Shown piece by piece: positions 6,983-15,337 of a stretch of DNA of 32,562 bases (positions are counted from its first letter, which is position 1; each line of letters begins with the position of its first letter). Origin of the DNA: Gammaproteobacteria bacterium (GTDB lineage Bacteria > Pseudomonadota > Gammaproteobacteria > Steroidobacterales > Steroidobacteraceae); assembly GCA_028293765.1 (NCBI GenBank), contig JAQGOG010000032.1, positions 1-32,562 of the forward strand. Reading direction: 5' to 3'. The notes beneath the pieces are model-generated. The model ran no database searches. It was not told where the DNA came from and saw only the letters and a program-made list of their open reading frames with translations. Both the position numbers and the translations under genes were made by a program.

Positions 6983-7921
6983 CTAGGCCGCGACGCGTGC
7001 GTTGCGCCGGATGACTTGGGGTGGCTGGCCGAACGCCCGTAAAAATGCGCGGCGCATGCGTTCGCGATCGGCGAATCCGGTCTCCCGCGCCACCACATCG
7101 ATCGGCAATTGACCCTGCTCCATGAGCAGACGAGCTGACTCGACACGCAGGTTCTCGATCGCTTTCGCAGGCGACTGACCGGTCTCCGCGCGGAATGCGC
7201 GGCTGAATTGGCGCGGGCTGAGATGTGCGGTCTCGGCGAGCTGCTCGACTGACAGTGGGGTGTGCAGGTTGCGTCTCGCGTAGGCGAGGGCATTCTGAAT
7301 CCGGTCCGACTTCGGTTCCAACTCCAGCAGGGCCGAGAACTGCGATTGGCCGCCGGCGCGCCGATGATAGACGACCATCTTCTTCGCCACGGCGCGGGCT
7401 ATCTCCACGCCCAAGTCCTTCTCGACCATCGCCAACGCGAGGTCGATACCGGCCGACATGCCGGCGGACGTCCAGACTGGGCCGTCAACGATGAATATAC
7501 GATCCTCTTCCACCCTGATCCGTGGAAACTGAGCCTGCAACCCACGCGCGTAGGCCCAGTGCGTCGTGGCGCGCCGACCGTCCAGAACGCCCGCCTGCGC
7601 GAGAGTGAAAGCGCCCGTGCACGGCGCGGTGACCCGTCTCGACACCTCGAGTGATTTACGTATGAAGGCCAACAGCTTGGGACTCGCTTCCGCGATCTCG
7701 GTGGAGGCCCCGACGATGAGCGTGTCGAAATCGGGCTCGGCGAACGCCTCGGTGCCGATGGTGATGCCCATGGACGTCCGCACGGGCCCGCCAAATTCCG
7801 AAAGAACGCGCGCCTCATAAACGGACTTGCCGGACGCGACGTTCGCCATCTCGAAAACCGAGATAGGCGCCAAGCTCATGGACTGGACGTCCGGGAAGAT
7901 CACCAAGCCAATACGGTGCAC
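6983..7921 (-). CDS. GlxA-type transcriptional regulator (DJ-1/PfpI + AraC HTH)
   Basis: About 312 residues. The N-terminal DJ-1/PfpI-like amidase domain (roughly 1-190) contains the elbow VTAPCTGAFTLAQAG with a Cys in the nucleophile position. The C-terminal AraC/XylS double helix-turn-helix starts near LSVEQLAETAHLSPRQF and ends with GFADRERMRRAFLRAFGQPP. Proteins of this layout regulate amine and amino-acid derived pathways and redox responses. The frame opens at ATG 7966, but the GTG at 7921 has a perfect AGGAG six bases upstream (7928-7932) and starts at the first beta strand, so I choose it. It is divergent from an SDR gene, which is its likely target. A short inverted repeat lies between the two. 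Confidence 0.9.
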   Translation of the reverse strand: MHRIGLVIFPDVQSMSLAPISVFEMANVASGKSVYEARVLSEFGGPVRTSMGITIGTEAFAEPDFDTLIVGASTEIAEASPKLLAFIRKSLEVSRRVTAPCTGAFTLAQAGVLDGRRATTHWAYARGLQAQFPRIRVEEDRIFIVDGPVWTSAGMSAGIDLALAMVEKDLGVEIARAVAKKMVVYHRRAGGQSQFSALLELEPKSDRIQNALAYARRNLHTPLSVEQLAETAHLSPRQFSRAFRAETGQSPAKAIENLRVESARLLMEQGQLPIDVVARETGFADRERMRRAFLRAFGQPPQVIRRNARVAA

Positions 7922-7959
7922 GGTCTGCTCCTGAGAATGCGTCCTAAAAGGTGGTATAT

Positions 7960-7975
7960 ACGACATTTGGGTCGT
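7960..7975. promoter_or_regulatory. Candidate operator, inverted repeat ACGAC-N6-GTCGT
   Basis: A perfect 5-bp inverted repeat with a 6-base spacer lies in the 116-base gap between the divergent GlxA-type regulator and the SDR, next to a TATATA patch. Position and symmetry suit an operator shared by both genes. It is short enough to occur by chance. Confidence 0.3.
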
Positions 7976-8037
7976 TGTCCAGGGGCGTAGCTTATCTCCC
8001 CGCCGGCAATTCGCCGGCCTGAACGGAGACTGATGAC

Positions 8038-8847
8038 ATGGCTACCCCAACGAACCCCGGAACGGCCTTTATCACGGGCGCGTCCGCCGGCATCGGCGCT
8101 CTGTACGCCGATCGCCTGGCCCGACGCGGTTACGACCTCGTCCTGGTCGCCCGCAATCGCGAACGACTCGATGCCCTCGCCCGGCGGATCACCGATGAGA
8201 CCCATCGCTCGGTCGAAGTCGTCGCCGCCGATCTGAATGACAAGGCGGATCTGGCGCGAGTCGAGGCCAACCTCCGCGCGGACAGCAGTATCACGATGCT
8301 AGTCAACAACGCCGGCGTCGGTGCGACCGCACCGCTGTTGAGCGCGGATGTCGCCAAGATGGACGACCTGATTGGCCTCAATGTCACCGCGCTCATGCGG
8401 CTGACGTACGCGGCGGCGCCTGGCTTCGTTGCCCGTGGCGGCGGCGCGATCATCAACATCGCCTCGATCGTCGCGGTGGCGCCCGAAATGCTGAACGGCG
8501 TCTACGGTGGCGCGAAGGCATTCGTGCTCGCCTTCAGTCAGTCGCTCAAACACGAGCTCGCCGATAAGGGAGTGCGTGTGCAGGTGGTGCTCCCGGGCGC
8601 CACAGCGACGGAATTCTGGGGTATCGCGGGCATGCCCGTCGAACACCTTCCCGCGCAGATCGTGATGTCGGGAGAAGATCTCGTCGACGCCGCGCTCGCC
8701 GGGTTCGATCTCGGTGAGTTCGTTACCGTGCCTTCCCTGCCCGACGTGGCGGACTGGAACAACTTCGAAGCTGCCCGTCAGCTTCTGCGGCCGAAGCTTT
8801 CTGCCACGAAGCCGGCACCGCGTTACGGCGAGAGTCTCAAATCGTGA
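8038..8847 (+). CDS. Short-chain dehydrogenase/reductase (SDR)
   Basis: A 269-residue NAD(P)-dependent oxidoreductase of classical SDR layout. The dinucleotide-binding motif TGASAGIG is at 13-20, VNNAG at 89-93, catalytic Ser143, and Tyr156/Lys160 in YGGAK. Basic residues after strand 2 (VARNRERL) suggest NADP(H) preference. GGAGA about 10 bases before the ATG supports the start. It is transcribed away from the GlxA-type regulator, so that regulator probably controls it in response to its substrate, which is unknown. The C-terminal part (FVTVPSLPDVADW) resembles the DltE/YqjQ-like SDR subgroup. Confidence 0.9.
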   Translation: MATPTNPGTAFITGASAGIGALYADRLARRGYDLVLVARNRERLDALARRITDETHRSVEVVAADLNDKADLARVEANLRADSSITMLVNNAGVGATAPLLSADVAKMDDLIGLNVTALMRLTYAAAPGFVARGGGAIINIASIVAVAPEMLNGVYGGAKAFVLAFSQSLKHELADKGVRVQVVLPGATATEFWGIAGMPVEHLPAQIVMSGEDLVDAALAGFDLGEFVTVPSLPDVADWNNFEAARQLLRPKLSATKPAPRYGESLKS

Positions 8848-8871
8848 AGAGCTCGCGGCCCCCTCCCTCGC

Positions 8872-9768
8872 TCAATTCCTGGCCCTCGAGGCGACCTTAT
8901 CTGCGCCGAACGTGTCGCACGAGTTGAGTTCCCCTGACTCGATGCCGCGCTTGAACCAGCTTACGCGTTGCGCGCTCGTGCCGTGAGTGAAAGATTCGGG
9001 GACGACGACGCCGCGCTGGCGGCGCTGCAGAGTGTCATCGCCAATTTGCGATGCCGCGCTCAGGGCGGTCTCGACATCTCCCTGCTCCAGCCGCCAGCCG
9101 TGCTCTTGTTGTGAGCGGTTGGCCCAGACGCCCGCCAGGCAATCCGCCTGCAGCTCCAGCTTTACGCTCAGCGCGTTGGAGTCGGCATCGCTGCTACGAC
9201 CGCGGACCGCGTTGATCTTGTCGAGAATGCCCAACAGGTTTTGTACATGGTGACCCACTTCATGGCCGATCACGTAGGCGTGGGCGAATTGGCCGGGCGC
9301 GCCGAGCTGCTGGGTCATGAGATCGAAGAAGCTCAGGTCCAGGTAGATGTAGCGGTCCTCGGGGCAATAGAACGGACCGGTGGCGGCCACGCCCTGGCCG
9401 CAGGCGGTCGGAAAGCTATCGCGAAATAAACGCAGCCTGGGGTACTCGTAAGTGCGTCCCATTGACTGAAAGACGTCGGTCCACACTACCTCAGTGCTGC
9501 GCAGGACCTGCGAGACGAATTTGACCTGGGGGTCGTTGTCGGCTGGCTGTACGGCCTGTGACGGTACGGTCTGCACGCTCGACACGTTGCCGCCGCTGAG
9601 CAGTCCGAGTATCTGCAGCGGGTTGATGCCAAAGATCCAACCGCCGAGCAGCGCGATGACGATGGTGCCGAGACCTATGCCGTGCCCGGGCCTGAATTGA
9701 AAACCGCCGCCACCTGAACCCCGCACGTCCTCGACGTTGCGGCTCTCATCTTGATCGTTCATGTCCAC
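8872..9768 (-). CDS. Neutral zinc metallopeptidase, YpfJ-like membrane-anchored
   Basis: About 298 residues. A short Gly-rich cytoplasmic lead with the family phrase ESRNVEDVRG is followed by one transmembrane helix (GTIVIALLGGWIFGINPLQIL). The periplasmic domain then carries the zinc motif HEVGHH at about 169-174, preceded by CPEDRYIYLDLSFF. This is the putative neutral zinc metallopeptidase family (E. coli YpfJ), whose substrates are unknown. The frame is open to 9798, but AGGAG lies 7 bases before the GTG at 9768; an ATG at 9762 is also possible. It lies downstream of a secreted unknown protein on the same strand and converges on the SDR. Confidence 0.9.
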   Translation of the reverse strand: MDMNDQDESRNVEDVRGSGGGGFQFRPGHGIGLGTIVIALLGGWIFGINPLQILGLLSGGNVSSVQTVPSQAVQPADNDPQVKFVSQVLRSTEVVWTDVFQSMGRTYEYPRLRLFRDSFPTACGQGVAATGPFYCPEDRYIYLDLSFFDLMTQQLGAPGQFAHAYVIGHEVGHHVQNLLGILDKINAVRGRSSDADSNALSVKLELQADCLAGVWANRSQQEHGWRLEQGDVETALSAASQIGDDTLQRRQRGVVVPESFTHGTSAQRVSWFKRGIESGELNSCDTFGADKVASRARN

Positions 9769-9814
9769 GGTAGTTCTCCTGGCAGAGGCGGCGCGCACTC
9801 GCTACATCTCGAGT

Positions 9815-10471
9815 TTACTGGTTCAGATGCCGCAGTAGAGGGGCTTCCTCACCTGCATCAGCAGTATCCGCGCCCGGCTGCGGCGGCTTGAACCGAAGTT
9901 TATAGGGATAACTCTCCGGCTCGCCGATCTGCACGCCGCGAATGACCTGTGCATGGTAAGCGAGCGCCTGCTCCACCGACCTGTCGCCCTTTACGATGTC
10001 GTCGGCAATGTTGAGGATGAGCGTATTGGACTCCTCGTTGTTGCAGTGGATGGTGAGCTCGCCGCGAGTGCGGTCGACGACCAGACTGCCGTCGTATTTC
10101 ACGAGATCGGCGATCTTCTCGAGCGGCACGCGGTAGTTGACCGTTTGCTCCAGGATGTCCTTATGCGGGTAAGGAAAGTTGTGCTGCAGCTCCTCTTTGT
10201 AGAGGACCGTGCGCTTCCAGGGGCCGTTGTTGTACCACGTCAGTTCGCCAGCGTTGCTCGCGTTAGGTTGTCCGTACTTCGTGACGAGGTCCGTCGCGAC
10301 CGCCACCGTGATCTTCGGCCAGCTTTCCAGATTCTTCTGCACCCACGCTGCGGCTTCGGCACTCACGGGCGGCGGCGCCGGCGGCTGAGGTCTCGCCGTA
10401 TGAGTCGCCTGGCTCAGAGCCAGGGGAGCCGGCAGGAGCGCCACGATCGCGACTAGCGCGGGTACCTTCAT
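9815..10471 (-). CDS. Secreted conserved hypothetical protein
   Basis: 218 residues with a signal peptide of about 20 residues (MKVPALVAIVALLPAPLALS), then a Pro-rich linker (RPQPPAPPPVS) and an alpha/beta domain containing TKYGQPNASNAGELTWYNNGPWKR and KYDGSLVVDRTRGELTIHCNNEESN. I do not recognise a named domain. Homologues with the 'KYGxPx...W.xNGPWK' phrase seem to be secreted unknowns of Proteobacteria. AAGGTAG lies upstream of the ATG. It is 46 bases ahead of the zinc peptidase gene and probably shares its transcript. The periplasmic location would allow it to be a partner or substrate of that peptidase, which is speculation. Confidence 0.75.
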   Translation of the reverse strand: MKVPALVAIVALLPAPLALSQATHTARPQPPAPPPVSAEAAAWVQKNLESWPKITVAVATDLVTKYGQPNASNAGELTWYNNGPWKRTVLYKEELQHNFPYPHKDILEQTVNYRVPLEKIADLVKYDGSLVVDRTRGELTIHCNNEESNTLILNIADDIVKGDRSVEQALAYHAQVIRGVQIGEPESYPYKLRFKPPQPGADTADAGEEAPLLRHLNQ

Positions 10472-10661
10472 TAGAACTACCTTTTTCGATGTTGAGCGCC
10501 GGTACTTTAGCGCATGGCCCAGCCGGCTCCGTCCGCGCAGCGAACGCGGAATCAGTCACTGCCCGGCAGCGTTCCTCAATGCCGAAGCCGCCGTATTCGT
10601 CGGCCAGGCGCGCCTAGTTCCGGGGTAGAGTCACGCAGCATGCGAGTGAGAGGTGATCTCT

Positions 10662-11456
10662 ATGCACATCGATCTCAAAGGGTTTCGTGCCCTGGTGACC
10701 GGCTCGTCGGCCGGAATTGGCGCGGCAATCGCGGAGCGTCTCGCCCTGAGTGGGGCCGAGGTCGTCGTCAACGGACGCACGGCCGGGCGCGTTGCCAAAG
10801 CAATTGCGTCGCTGCAGGCCAAGGCCCCGGGCGCGCGCTTCCACGCTGCGCCGGGCGATATCGCGACGGAAGAGGGTGCCGCCGCCATCCTGGCAGCCGC
10901 GGGCGACGTCGACATTCTGATCAACAATGCCGGGTGGTTCGAGCCGAAGGATGCGTTCGAAATCACCGACGAAGAGTGGCGCAAGGCGTTCGACACCAAC
11001 GTGCTGGGGGCGGTGCGGCTTACCCGGGTGCTCGGACCCCGCATGCGCGAAAAGGGCTACGGACGGATCGTCTTCATTTCGTCCGAGTCCGCGGTCCAGA
11101 TTCCGACGGAGATGATCCATTACGGCATGAGCAAGACGGCCATGCTGTCCCTGACGCGCGGATTCGCTCAGGCGCTCAAGCAAACGGGTGTGACGGTGAA
11201 CGCGGTGCTGCCGGGCCCGACTTTGTCGGAAGGAGTGGGTGGCTTCCTGAGCGACCTGGCCCGCGACCAGGGGAAAACCGTCGCACAGATCGAGCAGGGC
11301 TTCTTCGAGCACGCGCGGCCGACCTCGCTGCTGAAGCGCTTCATCGATCCGATGGAGGTGGCTAACGTCGTCGCATTCGTATGCTCGAGGGAGGCGTCCG
11401 CGATTACCGGTGCGCCGATCCGCGCCGACGGCGGCGTCATTCTGTCGATCACCTGA
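10662..11456 (+). CDS. SDR family oxidoreductase
   Basis: 264 residues. The Rossmann motif TGSSAGIG is at 13-20, INNAG at 87-91, catalytic Ser near 141, and Tyr154/Lys158 in HYGMSK. It ends with the typical GAPIRADGGVILS. The insertion after the active site (EGVGGFLSDLARDQGKTVAQIEQGFFE) resembles an SDR subgroup seen in many soil bacteria with unassigned substrates. The ATG at 10662 has GAGAGG eight bases before it; a GTG three codons earlier is less likely. It is divergent from the secreted protein/peptidase pair and converges on the asparaginase-like gene. Reaction inferred only at family level. Confidence 0.9.
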   Translation: MHIDLKGFRALVTGSSAGIGAAIAERLALSGAEVVVNGRTAGRVAKAIASLQAKAPGARFHAAPGDIATEEGAAAILAAAGDVDILINNAGWFEPKDAFEITDEEWRKAFDTNVLGAVRLTRVLGPRMREKGYGRIVFISSESAVQIPTEMIHYGMSKTAMLSLTRGFAQALKQTGVTVNAVLPGPTLSEGVGGFLSDLARDQGKTVAQIEQGFFEHARPTSLLKRFIDPMEVANVVAFVCSREASAITGAPIRADGGVILSIT

Positions 11457-11468
11457 GTCATCGCGCCG

Positions 11469-11990
11469 TTACGTGCCTCTCGGGACGAAGCGCCCCGCAT
11501 CGCGGTCCTTGCGGACCTCGTCGGCTCGAAAAACGCGGCCGTTCATCGTTATGTAGACGCCGGGGCCCGCGACCTGCGCCGTTGCAAAGGCCATACCGAG
11601 GTTGAATGCCGCGTCGCTTTCCGTGAACCGGGCCGGTGACAGGGCCCCGGTGAACACTATCGTCTTTTCGAGAACGCTCGCGACTACGTGGGCGGTTTCC
11701 GTCATCGTATCGGTGCCGTGAGTAATCACAACGCGCGTCTCCGTGAGCTCGGCAACCTTTGCCCTCAGGATTTCGCGGTCATCCGGGGTGAGGTCCAGGC
11801 TGTCCTTGCGGAGCGCTTCGACGATGCGGAAGGGATACGAGACGCGGGCGATTTCCAGCAGTCGCTGTACTACCGATTCGCCGATCTGGTATTGGCTCAG
11901 GGAGTCGAAATAAGTCTTGTCTATCGTGCCGCCGGTCGTCAGTACAACAAGCGGCGCGACGGGATCGCGTGGATCAGCAGTGGCGGTCAC
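11469..11990 (-). CDS. Single-domain asparaginase-family protein
   Basis: About 173 residues, only the N-terminal catalytic domain of type I/II asparaginases. The first nucleophile motif TTGGTID (Thr22) and the second motif THGTDTMTETA (about 90-100) are both intact, as is TGALSPARFTESDAAFN. The protein stops right after NGRVFRADEVRKDRDAGRF, where two-domain asparaginases continue. Single-domain forms with this same ending are a known group in Gammaproteobacteria, so this is probably natural and not a truncation. An ATG at 12059 would add 23 residues. I prefer the GTG at 11990 because AGGAA precedes it and homologues begin close to the TGGTID strand. It is divergent from the IDO/PrnB-like gene. 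Confidence 0.85.
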   Translation of the reverse strand: MTATADPRDPVAPLVVLTTGGTIDKTYFDSLSQYQIGESVVQRLLEIARVSYPFRIVEALRKDSLDLTPDDREILRAKVAELTETRVVITHGTDTMTETAHVVASVLEKTIVFTGALSPARFTESDAAFNLGMAFATAQVAGPGVYITMNGRVFRADEVRKDRDAGRFVPRGT

Positions 11991-12182
11991 GGGTTGTGCG
12001 GTTCCTGGGGTAATTTGCCTCGAGTCTGCGAGGATGAAGTTTTGCCGGAGCGCATTCAAGACCCGCGGGGGATTTCAGGGCGCAGGGAACCTTACGCGGC
12101 CGGGGCCCCTTTGGCCGCGAGGGGCGCTACAATGCTTGAGGTCCAAAGTAATATTGCGATGGACGGAACTCGAGGGATGGGT

Positions 12183-13361
12183 ATGAGGAAGAGAGCGGAA
12201 GCGTTCGATCGCTGGATTCGCACGTCATTCGTCGAGCTGAACACCGAGCTCGAAAACCTCTATTTCTCGCGGCAGGACCGCGCAGGGGTGCTGGGCGTCG
12301 GCGACTCGCTGAAGGAGCGGCTACGCGCTGAGGGGCGGGCGCACATCGTCGAGCTGCTGGAGGAAGGCAACACGGGCGACGGTTTCGCAAGCGCTTTCGG
12401 CGTGCTCGGCAATGTCGGCTTATATCTGGGAGCGTTGCGGAGACACGAGTTGACCAATCCGGCGCGTGAGGAGAAGTCTCCGTTTCCTGAGGCATCCTCA
12501 CTGGCGATGCACGTTGGGGCGTCGCTCGGTATGGTGCCGCGGTTTGCGACTGCGCATCTGACAACTCACAACATGGCGTTGGCCGGGCTTCGCAAGAGCT
12601 TCACCTCGCTCGGGGACGAATTTCTTTTCATCGACGAGAACACCCGGGGGATTCTCGCCTTCCAGCGGGCCGCGGATGCGTTGATGCGCATCGTGCCGCT
12701 CGGTGTGTCGAGTCCCGTGACCGACGTGCTTTTCGACGCCGCGAAGCTTGCTCTCAACGATGCCATTCGCATCAACGACAGGCTGTTTTCCAAGCTCGAT
12801 GTGGATCGGTTCTTCTACAGCGTGCGGCCTTACTACAAGCCCTACCGTATCGGCCGGCAGGAATATCGGGGCGCCAACGCAGGCGATTTCTCCGGCATCA
12901 ACGAGATCGATCTGCTGCTCGGACTGTGCCGCGCCAACGATCCGTATTACGCGCAGTTGCTGGTCGACAAAATGCTCTTCATGCTCCCCCAGGATCAGGC
13001 GCGGCTGCGCGAGTGTATGAGCTACAAGAGTCTCCTCGATGAGTTCCTGGCCGTCGCGGATCGGTATCCGCAGAGCGACTGGTTCCAGCACAACGCACGC
13101 GCGTTTCTCGAGGTGTGCGCTGTTTTTGCGCAGACGGCCGCGCAGCATCACAACCTGTTGGTGCGGCGGTTTATCGAAGAGCCGGCCGCGAACCTCGTCG
13201 AGAATCGCCTCGAGGGCATTACTGCGAGCGGACCGCCGTTGCCGGTGCTGATCCGCTCGCTCGAAACGCTCCGCGATCTGCGTGTTGCCGCGAAACGCAG
13301 CGACCTCGTCACCCGACACGCCGACCTGGAAAAACTGAGGAGCCTGCTGCGGGCAGCTTAG
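12183..13361 (+). CDS. IDO/PrnB superfamily (DUF1864-like) putative haem protein
   Basis: About 392 residues. The stretch YRGANAGDFSGINEIDLLLGL (228-248, shown here in two parts: YRGANAGDF and SGINEIDLLLGL) corresponds to the GGSAGQ...D.LLG segment of indoleamine 2,3-dioxygenase and its PrnB relatives. QHHNLLVRRFIEEP (about 321-334) holds a His in the place of the proximal haem ligand. PrnB rearranges chlorotryptophan in pyrrolnitrin synthesis; IDO opens the indole ring. This gene stands without other prn genes, so the substrate is unknown, perhaps an indole or tryptophan derivative. The ATG at 12183 has GAGGG six bases upstream; upstream in-frame ATGs at 12132 and 12159 lack a ribosome site. 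Assigned from remembered family patterns, so moderately sure. Confidence 0.7.
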   Translation: MRKRAEAFDRWIRTSFVELNTELENLYFSRQDRAGVLGVGDSLKERLRAEGRAHIVELLEEGNTGDGFASAFGVLGNVGLYLGALRRHELTNPAREEKSPFPEASSLAMHVGASLGMVPRFATAHLTTHNMALAGLRKSFTSLGDEFLFIDENTRGILAFQRAADALMRIVPLGVSSPVTDVLFDAAKLALNDAIRINDRLFSKLDVDRFFYSVRPYYKPYRIGRQEYRGANAGDFSGINEIDLLLGLCRANDPYYAQLLVDKMLFMLPQDQARLRECMSYKSLLDEFLAVADRYPQSDWFQHNARAFLEVCAVFAQTAAQHHNLLVRRFIEEPAANLVENRLEGITASGPPLPVLIRSLETLRDLRVAAKRSDLVTRHADLEKLRSLLRAA

Positions 13362-13370
13362 ACGGCCCTG

Positions 13371-13754
13371 TCACGCCTCGGGGCTCACCTCGATAACGTC
13401 GACGCGGTTGGGATAGAAGGCCACGTGCCCCTCTATCGCGGCGACCGAAGGGTAGGCCGCCTCGTAGGTCCAAACGGCGTTCACCGACTTCACCCCACCA
13501 ACGGGAATGCTGTAGTACGAGCAGTCTCCTTTATACGGACAGTAGGTGCTGTGCTCGGTGCGCTCCAGCAGCGACATGTCGACGTCCTTGCGGGGAATGT
13601 ACTGGACCGCCGGGTAGGCGGCCTCACGCAGCGTCAGCGCATCGCGAGTGTCCGCGATGACGTGTCCGGCGACGGAGACGACGATGTGCCCTGCGTTTCT
13701 TTCAATAGCGATGGGGTGATCCGGGCCTGGAAGTCTGATCTGCTTGTCTGGCAT
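13371..13754 (-). CDS. DUF427 domain protein
   Basis: 127 residues. The family phrases RTEHSTYCPYKGDCSYYS and AVWTYEAAYPSVAAIEGHVAFYP are clear, and the N-terminal VSVAGHVIADTRDALTLREA strand pattern fits DUF427 beta-tent proteins. The function of the family is unknown; some members are fused or linked to amide or nucleotide chemistry. It has no signal peptide. It converges on the IDO/PrnB-like gene with only nine bases between stops. It lies downstream of an SDR on the same strand, separated by a hairpin at 13780-13801. Confidence 0.88.
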   Translation of the reverse strand: MPDKQIRLPGPDHPIAIERNAGHIVVSVAGHVIADTRDALTLREAAYPAVQYIPRKDVDMSLLERTEHSTYCPYKGDCSYYSIPVGGVKSVNAVWTYEAAYPSVAAIEGHVAFYPNRVDVIEVSPEA

Positions 13755-13779
13755 GATTTTTCGCTCTTGGGTGGGAGCG

Positions 13780-13801
13780 GGCTCGTTGTGGCCAACGAGC
13801 C
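13780..13801 (-). terminator. Hairpin between SDR and DUF427 genes
   Basis: GGCTCGTT (13780-13787) and AACGAGCC (13794-13801) form a perfect 8-bp stem with a 6-base loop, 19 bases past the SDR stop in the minus direction. No T-run follows, so it may be a Rho-dependent end, a pause site or an mRNA 3' stabiliser. Confidence 0.4.
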
Positions 13802-13819
13802 TGCCCGGTTACAGGAAAA

Positions 13820-14566
13820 TCACTGGGCCGCTTTGCCGCCGTCGACGGGAATCGACGTCCCGGTGATGAAAGATGCCTTGTCGGATGCGAGAAAGACGAC
13901 AGCCTGCGCAATCTCCTCGGGTCTGCCGACCCGTTTGAGTGGCACTCCGGCGACCAAGCCCGCTTTGACCTCGTCAGAGCCCGTAAATCGGGCCAGCATC
14001 CCGGTGTCGATCGGACCAGGGGCCACCAGGTTGATCCTTACGCCGGAGCCTGCTACCTCGAGCGCCGCTGACTTCGTCAGCCCTTCGACGGCGTGCTTGC
14101 TCGCGACGTAGACGGATGCCCCGGCACCACCGATCGTCCCGAAGATGGAGGATACGTTGATGATGCTGCCGTGGCGTTGAGGCAGCATAACCCGCAGCTC
14201 ATGCTTCATGCTCAGCAGCGTGCCCAGAACGTTGGTATCGAAGGTGGCCGCATAGCTCTCATCCGTTTGCTCCGTTACCGGTCCCGGTTTGCCTTCGGTG
14301 CCGGCGTTGTTGAAAGCGACGTCCAGGCGTCCAAAGCGGGTTACAGCTTTGTCGACGAGATTGCGTACGTCTTCTTCATGGCGCACGTCCGCGCGAATGA
14401 ACTCAGCCTCTGCCCCTAGCTCGCGGAGCTCGGCAGCCAAGTCCTCACCCGCTGAGCTGCTGCGGCCCGAAACGACGACTCGCGCGCCTTCGCGGGCGAA
14501 GGCCAGGGCGGTGGCGCGGCCGATGCCCGTAAGAGCGCCAGTGATCAGAACGACGGGGGTGGTCAT
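13820..14566 (-). CDS. SDR family oxidoreductase (FabG-like)
   Basis: 248 residues, classical SDR. TGALTGIG is at 9-16, FNNAG at 85-89, catalytic Ser140, Tyr153/Lys157 in YVASK, and the C-terminus is FITGTSIPVDGG. The residues after strand 2 (SGRSSSAGEDL) favour NADP(H). GGGAGA precedes the ATG. A TetR regulator is divergent across a 189-base gap that contains a 10-bp inverted repeat. This is the standard layout for a regulator controlling a neighbouring oxidoreductase that handles its inducer. Substrate unknown. Confidence 0.92.
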   Translation of the reverse strand: MTTPVVLITGALTGIGRATALAFAREGARVVVSGRSSSAGEDLAAELRELGAEAEFIRADVRHEEDVRNLVDKAVTRFGRLDVAFNNAGTEGKPGPVTEQTDESYAATFDTNVLGTLLSMKHELRVMLPQRHGSIINVSSIFGTIGGAGASVYVASKHAVEGLTKSAALEVAGSGVRINLVAPGPIDTGMLARFTGSDEVKAGLVAGVPLKRVGRPEEIAQAVVFLASDKASFITGTSIPVDGGKAAQ

Positions 14567-14654
14567 GGAAATCTCCCTTGGAAGCGATAGTCACTCGATG
14601 TGATGGGCAGTACAATACGCACGTACATATTATTTACAAGGAATAAACTACGGG

Positions 14655-14741
14655 CGTCCATATTTGTTTGGAACTTATTCATTCCATTAGGTTTCGGCCC
14701 GCCTTGGCGAGACCGCATTGCTTGCTGAACTAATATGGACG
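14655..14741. promoter_or_regulatory. Divergent promoter region with a 10-bp inverted repeat
   Basis: CGTCCATATT (14655-14664) and AATATGGACG (14732-14741) are perfect inverted copies 67 bases apart, between the SDR and tetR genes. The stretch is AT-rich relative to its surroundings. TAATAT (14731-14736) could be the -10 of the regulator gene and overlaps the right arm. A further pair, GAATAA (14641-14646) and TTATTC (14675-14680), is also symmetric. TetR-type regulators often bind such repeats in divergent promoters; the wide spacing is unusual. Confidence 0.4.
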
Positions 14742-14755
14742 ACTCTATTTGTGCT

Positions 14756-15337
14756 ATGCCCAAGTCATCCAACCGAGACAAGATCCTTACAGAGGGCCTC
14801 CGCGTCGTTCACGAGCGCGGCTTCGCAGGCGCGAGCGTCCGTGACATCGTGCAGGCCGCCGGCGTGCCGCAGGGTTCGTTCACGAACCACTTTGCGTCTA
14901 AGGAGGCTTTCGGCCTCGAGATCATCGATCTGTATTTCGCCGCTAGTTGGGCGCTGATCCAGAAGACGTTGCGCAATGATGAGCTGCCGCCGCTGCAGCG
15001 GCTCGGCGCGTACCTGGATGCCAATACCGAGCGCCTCAGTCCGGCCGGCATGCGCCATGGTTGTCTGTTCGGCAACTTCAGCGCGGAAGCCAGCGAGCAT
15101 AGCGAGGCCATCCGGCGCCGGATCGTGGAGATATTCGCGCAGGTACAGCAGTCCATCGCCTATTGTCTGGAAGCGGCCGTGAGAGCCGGCGAGTTGCCCG
15201 CGGGCTTCGAGTGCGGGGAGGCTGCCGATTTCGTGTTGACGTCCCTGCAGGGCGCGCTCCTGCTGGCAAAGGCCCAGCGCAGCTCTGCTCCCGTGGAGCG
15301 CTTGAAGCGCGTCCTGTTTTCGAAGGTGCTGAATTGA
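14756..15337 (+). CDS. TetR/AcrR family transcriptional regulator
   Basis: About 193 residues. The N-terminal TetR helix-turn-helix covers roughly 8-55 (DKILTEGLRVVHERGF, then ASVRDIVQAAGVPQGSFTNHF, with the usual F.SKEAF end). The ligand-binding half includes GCLFGNFSAEAS, which places it with the YxaF/LmrA/TetR_C_11-like group. The frame also opens at ATG 14735, but that codon overlaps a candidate -10 box and an inverted-repeat arm, so I choose 14756. Neither start has a clear ribosome site. It probably represses itself and the divergent SDR. Confidence 0.88.
   Translation: MPKSSNRDKILTEGLRVVHERGFAGASVRDIVQAAGVPQGSFTNHFASKEAFGLEIIDLYFAASWALIQKTLRNDELPPLQRLGAYLDANTERLSPAGMRHGCLFGNFSAEASEHSEAIRRRIVEIFAQVQQSIAYCLEAAVRAGELPAGFECGEAADFVLTSLQGALLLAKAQRSSAPVERLKRVLFSKVLN

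Noticed and set aside
11469..11990. Asparaginase read as a truncated pseudogene
   Set aside because: Both catalytic motifs are intact and the C-terminal ending matches the natural single-domain group as I recall it, so truncation by mutation is unlikely.
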